In this document: one piece after another, positions 1-7,936 of the stretch
How positions within the stretch are numbered: the first letter of the stretch is position 1
Layout: each line of letters opens with the position of its first letter
NCBI GenBank assembly: GCA_964530115.1
Contig: CAZGYD010000136.1
Coordinates: 1 to 16,319, forward strand
Length of the DNA: 16,319 bases
Direction: 5' to 3'
DNA from: Fen-999 sp964530115
Lineage (GTDB): Bacteria; Pseudomonadota; Gammaproteobacteria; Burkholderiales; Rhodocyclaceae
The notes under the pieces: model-generated
Database searches by the model: none
Told to the model about the DNA's origin: nothing
The model's input: only the letters and a program-made list of their open reading frames with translations
Translations under genes and position numbers: made by a program

Positions 1-1983
<1,983 letters not shown>

Positions 1984-1990
1984 GATCGTG

Positions 1991-2005
1991 ACTTTCCCGG
2001 AAAGT
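1991..2005. repeat. Short perfect palindrome over the rpoD ribosome-binding region
   Basis: ACTTTCC-C-GGAAAGT is a 15-bp inverted repeat with 7-bp arms and a 1-bp centre, ending 7 nt upstream of the rpoD ATG. It contains the only purine-rich Shine-Dalgarno candidate (GGGAAAG on the minus strand). It is a poor RNA hairpin because the loop is one base, so a protein-binding site is also possible. Chance occurrence cannot be excluded. Confidence 0.35.
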
Positions 2006-2070
2006 TGGCCCCCGCGTGCTTCGCGCAGTCCCGCCTGAGCGTTGCACGGGGTTCCTTCGGAGAACTCGTC

Positions 2071-2079
2071 AGTATAGCA
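2071..2079 (-). promoter_or_regulatory. Extended -10 promoter for rpoD
   Basis: On the minus strand, just after the dnaG stop codon, the sequence TGCTATACT forms an extended -10 element (TG-n-TATACT, hexamer at 2076-2071). No good -35 hexamer is seen at 16-18 bp upstream, which fits an extended -10 promoter. Transcription would start near 2064, giving a leader of about 80 nt before the rpoD ATG at 1983. An internal promoter before rpoD would let sigma factor be made independently of rpsU and dnaG, as in the E. coli operon, where internal rpoD promoters lie within dnaG. Prediction from sequence only. Confidence 0.5.
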
Positions 2080-2083
2080 GAAT

Positions 2084-3829
2084 CTATCCGGCAGACCGGA
2101 GGCCGGCCTTGGCGGCGAGCAGGCGGGCGAGCCTCGCCTGTTCCTCCGGCGCGAGCGTGCGCTTCGCCGTCAGTTCCTCGATGTCGGCCTTGAGCGCGCT
2201 CTCGCGCAGCCGGGCGATGGCGTCCTGGAAGACGGCTTCCTCCTCGCCCTCGTCGATGGCTTCGCCGGCGATGCGGCCGGCCGCCCGGGCGAGCGCCGCC
2301 TCGAAGGGGGTGCCCCGGAAGTGCTCGATGAGCATGCCGAGGCTGCCGGCGGGCAGGTCGCCGTGGTCGATGGCGTCGGCGATGCCATGCAGCGCCTGTT
2401 CTTCCGGTTTTTCCCGCCCGATCAGTTCGAGGGGCAGGCGCGCCGCCCGCTCGGGGCGCCGCAAAACGGCCTCGAGCAAGGTTCTCGCCAGCGATATCTC
2501 GATCGTCCGCTGCGCGGCCGGCGGCGCGGGTCGGCTGCCCCAGCCCCGTGCGAGCGGCTTGAGGCCGCACTGGGCCTCGACTTCGGCCTGGCTCAGCGCC
2601 GATGCTTCGGCGATCGCCTTCACCAGCTGGACGCGGAGCACGGGGGCCGAGAGCTTCGCGAGATGCGGACGGGCGTCATGCACGAGGCGGGCGCGGCCTT
2701 CGGCCGTCGCCAGATCGACGCCGGACTTCAGCTCGCGCATGAGGAATTCGGTCAGCGGCGTCGGCTGGGCCGCGAGTGCGCGAAAGGTGTCGGCGCCTTC
2801 GGCGCGAACGAAACTGTCCGGGTCATGCTCGGCCGGCAGGAAGAGGAAGCCGACCGCCTTGTCGTCGGCGAGCTGGTCGAGGCTGGCCTCGAGCGCGCGC
2901 CACGCGGCCTTGCGTCCTGCGGCGTCGCCGTCGAAGCAGAAGACGATGCGGGAAGCCTGCCGCAACAGCTTGTGCACGTGCTGGGGCGTGCAGGCGGTGC
3001 CAAGCGTGGCCACGGCGTTGGCGATGCCGTGCTGGGCAAGGGCGACGACGTCCATGTAGCCTTCGACGACGATCACGGCATCCTCGGCCCGGATGGCCTG
3101 CCGGGCCTGGAGGAGGCCGTAGAGCTCCCGACCTTTTTCGAACAGCGGCGTTTCCGGCGAGTTGAGGTACTTGGGTTCGCCCTGGCCGATCACCCGGCCG
3201 CCGAAGCCGATGACGTTGCCCCTCTGGTCGAGGATGGGGAACACGATCCGGTCACGGAAGCGGTCGTAGCGGCGGCCCTGGTCGTTTGCGATCACCAGTC
3301 CGCACTCGACGAGCGCCGGATCTTCGTAATCCTCGAAGGCCTGCCTGAGTCCCTGCCAGTCGTCCGGCGCGTAGCCGAGGCCGAAGCGGGCGGCGATCTC
3401 GCCGGTCAGGCCGCGGCCCTTGAGATAGTCGACGGCCTTTGGCGAGACCTTGAGCTGCTCCTTGTAGAAGCGGGCCGCCCGTGCCATGAGCTCGGTGAGC
3501 GGTGCCTTTTTCGTCCGCTCTTCCCGGGCGCGTCCCATGACGCGCGGCACCTGCATGCCGGCCGAGCGGGCGAGTTCTTCGACGGCCTCGACGAAGCCGA
3601 GCCCCGAGTACTGCATGAGGAAACCGATTGCGCTGCCGTGGGCGCCACAGCCGAAACAATGATAGAACTGTTTCGACGGGCTGACGGTGAAGGAGGGCGT
3701 CTTCTCGGAATGGAAGGGGCAGCAGGCCTGATAGTTGGCGCCCGCCTTCCTGAGCGGCACGTAGCGCTCGATCACGTCGACGATGTCGACGCGCGAGAGC
3801 AGCTCCTGAATGAAACTTTCCGGGATCAC
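2084..3829 (-). CDS. dnaG: DNA primase DnaG
   Basis: Synthesises the RNA primers for lagging-strand replication and works with the DnaB helicase. The 581-residue length matches the E. coli enzyme (581). The N-terminal zinc-binding domain has ligands C37, H40, C58 and C61 (CCPFHSEKTPSF...HCFGCG). The catalytic core carries RDRIVFPI and the Toprim motifs EGYMD (256-260) and DGDAAG (300-305). The last 130 or so residues are the variable helicase-interaction region. The start is GTG at 3829; it places IPESFIQELLSRVDIVDVI where E. coli has IPRVFINDLLARTDIVDLI, so the start is well supported despite the rare codon and no clear Shine-Dalgarno. It begins 7 nt after the yqeY stop, so translational coupling is likely. 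It lies upstream of rpoD in the macromolecular-synthesis operon. Confidence 0.97.
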   Translation of the reverse strand: MIPESFIQELLSRVDIVDVIERYVPLRKAGANYQACCPFHSEKTPSFTVSPSKQFYHCFGCGAHGSAIGFLMQYSGLGFVEAVEELARSAGMQVPRVMGRAREERTKKAPLTELMARAARFYKEQLKVSPKAVDYLKGRGLTGEIAARFGLGYAPDDWQGLRQAFEDYEDPALVECGLVIANDQGRRYDRFRDRIVFPILDQRGNVIGFGGRVIGQGEPKYLNSPETPLFEKGRELYGLLQARQAIRAEDAVIVVEGYMDVVALAQHGIANAVATLGTACTPQHVHKLLRQASRIVFCFDGDAAGRKAAWRALEASLDQLADDKAVGFLFLPAEHDPDSFVRAEGADTFRALAAQPTPLTEFLMRELKSGVDLATAEGRARLVHDARPHLAKLSAPVLRVQLVKAIAEASALSQAEVEAQCGLKPLARGWGSRPAPPAAQRTIEISLARTLLEAVLRRPERAARLPLELIGREKPEEQALHGIADAIDHGDLPAGSLGMLIEHFRGTPFEAALARAAGRIAGEAIDEGEEEAVFQDAIARLRESALKADIEELTAKRTLAPEEQARLARLLAAKAGLRSAG

Positions 3830-3836
3830 CCGGGAA

Positions 3837-4286
3837 TTATGCGCCGGAGAGCTTCGCCTTCACGAGTTTCGAAACGTCGGCCATGTCGGCGCGTCCGGCG
3901 ACCTTCGGTTTGACGAGCGCCATGACCCTGCCCATGTCCGCGGGACCCGAGGCGCCGGATTCGGCGACCGCCGCACTGACGAGGGCGGCGATTTCGTCTG
4001 CCGTCAGGCCGGCCGGCATGTAGGCGGAAAGCACCTCGACCTCGAACTTCTCGGCATCGGCGAGATCCTTGCGGCCGGCCGCCTCGTACTGGGCGATCGA
4101 ATCCCGTCGCTGCTTGAGCATTTTTTCGATGACGGCGACCACGCCGGCATCGTCGAGTTCGATGCGCTCGTCGACCTCGCGCTGCTTCATGGCCGCCATC
4201 AGCAGCCGGATTGCGGCGAGGCGCGCGGTTTCCTTCGCCTTCATGGCGGTCTTCATGTCATCGAGGATGCGGGTCTTGAGCGTCAT
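3837..4286 (-). CDS. yqeY: GatB/YqeY domain-containing protein YqeY
   Basis: Encodes a 149-residue all-helical protein of the YqeY family, related to the C-terminal tRNA-binding tail of GatB (Asp/Glu-tRNA amidotransferase subunit B). Free-standing YqeY has no firmly established function; its position between rpsU and dnaG is common in beta- and some gammaproteobacteria. Recognisable features are the N-terminal MTLKTRILDDMKTAMKAKE, the central KQRRDSIAQYEAAGRKDLA and EVEVLSAYMP, and the C-terminal ADMGRVMALVKPKVAGRADM. The ATG at 4286 is chosen over an in-frame ATG at 4310 because a strong Shine-Dalgarno (GGAGGA) lies 8 nt before it and the family start is MTLK/MSLK. It follows a terminator-like hairpin downstream of rpsU, so its expression probably depends on readthrough. 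It is followed 7 nt later by dnaG. Confidence 0.93.
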   Translation of the reverse strand: MTLKTRILDDMKTAMKAKETARLAAIRLLMAAMKQREVDERIELDDAGVVAVIEKMLKQRRDSIAQYEAAGRKDLADAEKFEVEVLSAYMPAGLTADEIAALVSAAVAESGASGPADMGRVMALVKPKVAGRADMADVSKLVKAKLSGA

Positions 4287-4304
4287 GTCCGTAGTCCTCC
4301 AGAA

Positions 4305-4336
4305 GCACAAAAACCGCCCCGGGAGGCGGTTCGTGC
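4305..4336 (-). terminator. Intrinsic terminator or attenuator between rpsU and yqeY
   Basis: Read on the minus strand, AACCGCC-TCCCGG-GGCGGTT forms a 7-bp stem with a 6-nt loop (4331-4312) and continues into a TTTTT run. GCAC/GTGC arms at 4336-4333 and 4308-4305 could extend the stem after a small internal loop. It lies 20 nt past the rpsU stop and just before the yqeY Shine-Dalgarno. E. coli has a partial terminator at the equivalent place between rpsU and dnaG, which lets S21 be made in excess over primase and sigma. A similar attenuating role is inferred here. Confidence 0.7.
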
Positions 4337-4356
4337 GGGTGTCGGGGGTGTGCGGC

Positions 4357-4569
4357 TCAGTAGAGCTTGGGCGGCAGCATCTGGCTGCGGATGCGCTTGT
4401 GATGGCGCTTGATCGCGGCAGCCAGCTTGCGCTTGCGCTCGGCCGTGGGCTTTTCGTAGAACTCGCGCGAGCGCAGTTCCGTCAGCGTGCCGGCCTTTTC
4501 GATGGTGCGCTTGAAGCGCCGGATGGCGACCTCGAACGGCTCGTTTTCCTTGACGCGGATACCGGGCAT
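4357..4569 (-). CDS. rpsU: 30S ribosomal protein S21
   Basis: Small-subunit ribosomal protein S21, which helps start translation by aiding mRNA base-pairing with 16S rRNA. The 70-residue product (E. coli 71) is highly basic and carries the family signature ENEPFEVAIRRFKRTIEKAG, REFYEKPTAERKRKLAAAIKRH, and ends in LY as in E. coli. ATG at 4569 gives the canonical MPGIRVKENEPF start; AGGA lies 8 nt upstream. An in-frame ATG further upstream (4668) is rejected because the promoter lies inside that extension. First gene of the rpsU-yqeY-dnaG-rpoD operon, divergent from tsaD. Strong promoter upstream and a hairpin downstream suggest it is the most abundant product of the operon. Confidence 0.97.
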   Translation of the reverse strand: MPGIRVKENEPFEVAIRRFKRTIEKAGTLTELRSREFYEKPTAERKRKLAAAIKRHHKRIRSQMLPPKLY

Positions 4570-4606
4570 TGATTCGATCCTGGTTGATGAACTCGAAGAG
4601 GCGCGG

Positions 4607-4634
4607 ATTTTAGCCATTTTTCTCGCCCTGTCAA
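4607..4634 (-). promoter_or_regulatory. Strong sigma-70 promoter of the rpsU operon
   Basis: On the minus strand a consensus -35 TTGACA (4634-4629) and a near-consensus -10 TAAAAT (4612-4607) are separated by 16 bp. The -10 is followed by the GC-rich discriminator CCGCGCC. GC-rich discriminators are typical of promoters repressed by ppGpp/DksA, so growth-rate or stringent control is plausible. The predicted start is near 4600, about 30 nt before the rpsU ATG. The leuS promoter shares TA(A/T)AATCCGCGCCT. Confidence 0.85.
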
Positions 4635-4636
4635 AG

Positions 4637-4642
4637 TAGAAT
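4637..4642 (+). promoter_or_regulatory. -10 box of a likely leaderless tsaD promoter
   Basis: TAGAAT lies 9 nt before the tsaD ATG at 4652, so transcription would start within about 2-4 nt of the start codon or on it. No Shine-Dalgarno is visible before the ATG, which agrees with a leaderless or near-leaderless mRNA. The -35 region is poor and overlaps the divergent rpsU promoter, so the two promoters may compete. Confidence 0.45.
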
Positions 4643-4651
4643 CGCGCTCCC

Positions 4652-5671
4652 ATGCTGGTCCTGGGCATCGAAACCTCCTGCGACGAAACCGGTGTCGCGC
4701 TCTACGACACCGGACGGGGCCTGTTGGCCCATGCGGTCCATAGCCAAGTGGCGATGCACGAGGCCTATGGCGGCGTCGTGCCGGAACTCGCATCGCGCGA
4801 CCACATCCGGCGTCTGGTTCCCCTGCTCGAACGGGTGCTGGCCGAGGCTGGCGTGACGAGGGCCGATATCGACGGCATCGCATTCACGGCCGGGCCGGGC
4901 CTTGCCGGCGCCCTGCTGGTCGGCGCGAGCTTCGCCGCGTCGCTCTCCAGCGCGCTGGGTGTGCCGGCCCTGCCGGTGCACCATCTCGAAGGCCATCTGC
5001 TCTCGCCGCTGCTCGCCACGGATCCGCCCCGCTTCCCTTTCGTGGCGCTCCTGGTCTCCGGCGGCCATACCCAGCTGATGCGCGTTTCAGGCGTCGGCGA
5101 TTACGAGCTGCTCGGCGAGTCGGTCGACGATGCGGCCGGCGAGGCCTTCGACAAGACGGCGAAGCTCCTCGGGCTGGGCTATCCCGGTGGTCCGCGGCTC
5201 GCTGCGCTCGCGGAAAAGGGCGGTCCTGGTACCTGGAAACTGCCTCGACCGATGCTGAAGAGCGGCGATCTCCAGTTCAGTTTCTCGGGGCTCAAGACGG
5301 CGGTGCTCACGCACGTCCATGGCCGGACGCTAACGGAGCGGGAGCGTGCCGATCTCGCCTGGGAGTTCCAGGAGGCCGTCACCGAGGTGCTCGCGGAAAA
5401 ATCGCTCATGGCCGCACGCCAGTGCGGCCTCGACCGCCTGGTCGTCGCCGGCGGCGTCGGCGCCAACCGGCGGCTGCGGCAACGGTTGAACGCCGGAGCG
5501 GCCAGGGCGGGCCTGCGCGTGTATTACCCCGACATGGCACTTTGCACCGACAACGGCGCGATGATCGCGCATGTCGGCGCGTTGCGGCTCGCCGCCGGGG
5601 AACGCGGCCTGTGTGACGGCGCCTTCGACGTCAGGCCGCGCTGGCCGCTCGATGACCTGCGGCCGACCTGA
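4652..5671 (+). CDS. tsaD: tRNA N6-adenosine threonylcarbamoyltransferase TsaD
   Basis: Catalytic subunit (formerly Gcp/YgjD) that transfers the threonylcarbamoyl group from TC-AMP to A37 of tRNAs reading ANN codons, acting with TsaB and TsaE. The product has 339 residues (E. coli 337). Motifs align with E. coli along the whole length: LGIETSCDETG (4-14), the metal-binding HHLEGH (110-115, with H111 and H115), VSGGHTQL, DDAAGEAFDKTAKLLG, FSFSGLKTA, VVAGGVGANRRLR and the metal-binding CTDNGAMIA near the C-terminus, ending in RPRWPL. The ATG at 4652 places VLGIETSC exactly as in E. coli. It is divergent from rpsU, the arrangement also found in E. coli. Its TGA is immediately followed by the stop codon of the convergent cytochrome gene, with no room for a separate terminator. 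Confidence 0.97.
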   Translation: MLVLGIETSCDETGVALYDTGRGLLAHAVHSQVAMHEAYGGVVPELASRDHIRRLVPLLERVLAEAGVTRADIDGIAFTAGPGLAGALLVGASFAASLSSALGVPALPVHHLEGHLLSPLLATDPPRFPFVALLVSGGHTQLMRVSGVGDYELLGESVDDAAGEAFDKTAKLLGLGYPGGPRLAALAEKGGPGTWKLPRPMLKSGDLQFSFSGLKTAVLTHVHGRTLTERERADLAWEFQEAVTEVLAEKSLMAARQCGLDRLVVAGGVGANRRLRQRLNAGAARAGLRVYYPDMALCTDNGAMIAHVGALRLAAGERGLCDGAFDVRPRWPLDDLRPT

Positions 5672-6274
5672 TCATTCGAGGCCGCCGAGGTAGGCCGAAA
5701 CCCCGGCGATCTCCAGTTCGGTCAGCTTCGAGGCGATGGTGTGCATCACCGCGTTGTCGTTGGTGCGCGCGCGCTTGTGGAATTCCTTGAGCTGCGCTTC
5801 GAGGTAGGCCGGATGCTGGCCGGCCAGCCGCGGCAACTGGTGGGTGCCGTGGGCGGCGGGGCCGTGGCAGCTCGCGCAGTCCGGCACGCCCGAGTAGCGG
5901 TTGCCCTTGGTGTAGATGTAGCGGCCGATGGCGGCGAGATCGGCGTCGCCCGGCTTGCGCGGCTTGGCCCGCTTGCTGGCGAAGAAACGCGCCAGCGCCT
6001 CGATTTCCCCGTCGCTCAGATCCTTCGCCATCTCCGTCATGGTGTCGCTGGCGCGGCGGCCGTCGCGGAAATCCTGCAACTGCTTGACCATGTATTCGGG
6101 ATGCTGGCCGGCCAGCCGCGGGTAGATCGCGCTGGCGCTCTCGCCCTCGGGGCCGTGGCACAGGGCGCAGCGGCCGTTGATGATCGAATCGAGCGTGCGT
6201 TTCTCGGCATGTGCCGGAACGGTGACGACGGCTGCGGCCAAGGCGGCGAAGAGGAGGGACTTGGCGAATTTCAT
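5672..6274 (-). CDS. Di-haem cytochrome c4, periplasmic
   Basis: Soluble or membrane-associated periplasmic electron carrier with two class I c-type haem domains; in beta- and gammaproteobacteria such proteins usually pass electrons to terminal oxidases. The 200-residue product has a Sec signal peptide (KFAK, then a hydrophobic core, likely cleaved after AHA at residue 23). Haem attachment sites are CALCH (36-40) and CASCH (133-137). Each domain repeats PRLAGQHPxY, and the probable axial methionines M79 and M177 fall at matching positions in the two halves. The gene overlaps the end of plsY by ATGA, so it is probably translated by coupling. Why a cytochrome gene follows a phospholipid gene is not evident. 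It converges on tsaD with zero gap. Whether it serves aerobic or nitrogen-oxide respiration cannot be told from sequence. Confidence 0.92.
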   Translation of the reverse strand: MKFAKSLLFAALAAAVVTVPAHAEKRTLDSIINGRCALCHGPEGESASAIYPRLAGQHPEYMVKQLQDFRDGRRASDTMTEMAKDLSDGEIEALARFFASKRAKPRKPGDADLAAIGRYIYTKGNRYSGVPDCASCHGPAAHGTHQLPRLAGQHPAYLEAQLKEFHKRARTNDNAVMHTIASKLTELEIAGVSAYLGGLE

Positions 6275-6876
6275 TTTGGATGCTCCGTTTTCTTTGCTCC
6301 GATTCTCGACTCGGTGCCGTTCAGCAGGCGCTGGATATTGCCTCGATGCCGCCAGATCAACAGGCCGGACATCGCCGCCGTGGCGATCGTCAGTTCGATG
6401 CGCGGCGAGAGGATCGACATCGCGAACGGCGCCTCGACGGCTGCCGCCAGGGCAGCCGCCGAGGAATAGCGCGTGACCAGCGCGACGACGAGCCAGGTGG
6501 CGAGCGCCGTCAGCGCCAGGAGCGGGTGGAAGCCCAGCAGCACGCCCAGCGCCGTCGCCACGCCCTTGCCGCCCCGGAAGCCGAGGAAGAGCGGAAACAG
6601 GTGGCCGAGGAAGGCGGCCAGTCCGGCCGCGGCGATGCCGGCCGCGCCCGCGCCGAGCACGCCGGCGAGCCAGACGGCGAACCAGCCCTTCAGCGCGTCG
6701 CCGAGGAGGGTCAGGAGCGCGGCGAGCTTGTTGCCGGTGCGCAGGACGTTGGTGGCGCCCGGGTTGCCCGAGCCGTGGCTGCGCGGATCGGCGAGGCCGA
6801 AGGCGCGCGAGACGATGACCGCGAACGGCAGCGAGCCGAGCAGGTAGCCGGGCAGGGCGAAGAGCAGTTCGTGCAT
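6271..6876 (-). CDS. plsY: Glycerol-3-phosphate acyltransferase PlsY
   Basis: Inner-membrane enzyme that acylates glycerol-3-phosphate from acyl-phosphate made by PlsX, the first step of phospholipid synthesis. The 201-residue, multi-spanning protein shows the three conserved motifs: GSGNPGATNVLR (35-46), GHLFPLFLGFRGGKGVAT (91-108) and a C-terminal HRGNIQRLLNGTE (about 176-188). Long hydrophobic stretches lie between them. ATG at 6876 is preceded by AGGA at 8 nt and places the first membrane segment (LLFALPGYLLGSLPFAVIVS) at the N-terminus as usual. It shares the intergenic region with divergent folB and overlaps the cytochrome c4 start by 4 nt. The pairing of plsY with folB on opposite strands is common in proteobacteria. 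Confidence 0.96.
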   Translation of the reverse strand: MHELLFALPGYLLGSLPFAVIVSRAFGLADPRSHGSGNPGATNVLRTGNKLAALLTLLGDALKGWFAVWLAGVLGAGAAGIAAAGLAAFLGHLFPLFLGFRGGKGVATALGVLLGFHPLLALTALATWLVVALVTRYSSAAALAAAVEAPFAMSILSPRIELTIATAAMSGLLIWRHRGNIQRLLNGTESRIGAKKTEHPK

Positions 6877-6887
6877 GCGGGGTGTCC

Positions 6888-6906
6888 TAGAATCCGGGAA
6901 ATTCTA
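6888..6906. promoter_or_regulatory. Symmetric divergent -10 boxes for plsY and folB
   Basis: TAGAAT-N7-ATTCTA is an inverted repeat in which each arm reads TAGAAT on its own strand. The plus-strand box (6888-6893) would start folB mRNA near 6900, about 20 nt before its ATG, with GAGGG (6910-6914) as ribosome site. The minus-strand box (6906-6901) would start plsY mRNA near 6894, about 18 nt before its ATG. The -35 regions are weak on both sides. The boxes overlap so closely that only one polymerase could open the site at a time. Confidence 0.5.
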
Positions 6907-6920
6907 ACCGAGGGCTGCGG

Positions 6921-7280
6921 ATGGACTTCATCTTCATCGAGGAAATGCGCGTCGAGGCGCACGTCGGCATCTATGCGCGCGAGAAGGCCGCGCCGCAGAC
7001 CCTCGAGATCAACCTGACCTTCGGCGTGCCCGACGAGGCGGCGCGCGACGACGATATCGCCAAGACCATCGACTATGCCGAAGTCATCGCGCGCATCCGC
7101 GCCGAACTTTCAAGGCGGCACTTCAATCTGCTCGAGACGCTGGGCGAATATGTGATCGGTCTCATGCTCGACGAATTCCGCGCGCCATGGGTGAAGATCT
7201 CGATCGCCAAGGTCGGCATCGCCCGCGGTGTCAAGCGCGTCGGCGTGCAGATCGAGCGGGCGCGCCAAGAAAAACGATGA
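6921..7280 (+). CDS. folB: Dihydroneopterin aldolase FolB
   Basis: Cleaves 7,8-dihydroneopterin to 6-hydroxymethyl-dihydropterin and glycolaldehyde in folate synthesis. The 119-residue product matches the family size (E. coli 122). Conserved features are the start MDFIFIEEMRVEAHVGIY, a glutamate at 21, SYAE-like TIDYAEV (49-55), the substrate-anchoring glutamate in LLETLGEYV (E72) and the catalytic lysine in SIAKVGI (K97). The usual KPG is KVG here, a mild departure. A GAGGG ribosome site lies 6 nt before ATG. It overlaps the following TRIC-family gene by ATGA, so both are probably co-translated. Confidence 0.92.
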   Translation: MDFIFIEEMRVEAHVGIYAREKAAPQTLEINLTFGVPDEAARDDDIAKTIDYAEVIARIRAELSRRHFNLLETLGEYVIGLMLDEFRAPWVKISIAKVGIARGVKRVGVQIERARQEKR

Positions 7281-7897
7281 GCGCGGTCAGCGACCTGATC
7301 TACGCCGCCGCGATGGCCGCGGTGGCGGTCAACGCCGCCTCGGCCGTGCTCGAAACCGAGGACAAGCGCATGGACCTCGTCGGCGCGATCACCGTCGGGC
7401 TGGCCACCAGCCTCGGTGGCGGCACGCTGCGCGACCTGCTGCTCGACCGGCCGGTGTTCTGGCTCGGCGACATCAACTACCTGGTCTGCGGCCTGCTGAC
7501 GGTGTTCGGCACCTTCGCGCTGGCGCGCCGCGTACGCATCCGTCCCGGCCTGTTCGTCATCCCCGACGCGGTCGGGCTCGCGCTGTTTACGGTCGTTGGC
7601 TGCCAGATCGCGCTGGATTACGGCATCCACTGGCTGCCGGCCTCGCTGCTCGGTGTGATCACCGGCGTGTTCGGCGGCATGCTGCGCGACATCCTCGTCA
7701 ACGAGGTGCCGCTGGTGATGCGGCCGGGGACGCTCTACGCCACGGCCTCGTGGCTTGGCGCGCTGACGCTGATCGGCGGCCTGCGCCTCGGCCTCGGCGA
7801 GGCGGCCAGCGCGCTGGCCGGCGGGGCGCTCGTGCTGCTGCTGCGCCTCGCGGCGATCCGCTACCAGCTCAGGTTGCCGACCTACAGGTCGCGCTGA
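7277..7897 (+). CDS. TRIC/UPF0126-family inner-membrane protein
   Basis: A 206-residue, strongly hydrophobic membrane protein of the UPF0126 family (bacterial homologues of TRIC trimeric cation channels; some members have also been linked to glycine transport). It consists of two tandem homologous halves, each with a glycine-rich GG-x-x-RD signature: GGGTLRD (47-53) followed by LLLDRPVFW, and FGGMLRD (132-138) followed by ILVNEVPLVMR. About seven hydrophobic segments can be traced, as expected for the fold. ATG at 7277 is chosen because it overlaps the folB stop (ATGA) and gives the usual short N-terminus before the first membrane helix; an in-frame ATG at 7187 would lie deep in folB. Substrate is unknown. 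The link with folate synthesis is suggestive because glycine and one-carbon units are connected, but this is inference. Confidence 0.88.
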   Translation: MSAVSDLIYAAAMAAVAVNAASAVLETEDKRMDLVGAITVGLATSLGGGTLRDLLLDRPVFWLGDINYLVCGLLTVFGTFALARRVRIRPGLFVIPDAVGLALFTVVGCQIALDYGIHWLPASLLGVITGVFGGMLRDILVNEVPLVMRPGTLYATASWLGALTLIGGLRLGLGEAASALAGGALVLLLRLAAIRYQLRLPTYRSR

Positions 7898-7936
7898 AGG
7901 TCGGCACCGCCTGGACGGCGAGCCTGAAGCTCAGGC
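7876..7936. other. Two hairpins at the convergent end of the TRIC gene and ybaK
   Basis: GCCGACCT (7876-7883) pairs with AGGTCGGC (7898-7905) across a 14-nt loop spanning the TRIC stop codon. GCCTGA (7922-7927) pairs with TCAGGC (7931-7936) around a 3-nt loop and includes the ybaK stop codon. Neither is followed by a T-run on either strand, so these are not classic intrinsic terminators. They may stabilise 3' ends or act as weak bidirectional pause sites. Confidence 0.35.

Noticed and set aside
2321..3913. A 530-codon plus-strand open frame opposite dnaG
   Set aside because: Shadow of dnaG, crossing the dnaG-yqeY boundary, with no protein features.
4357..4668. Longer rpsU product starting at 4668
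   Set aside because: The rpsU -35 and -10 lie inside the extension, and S21 proteins start at MPxIxVxENEPF.
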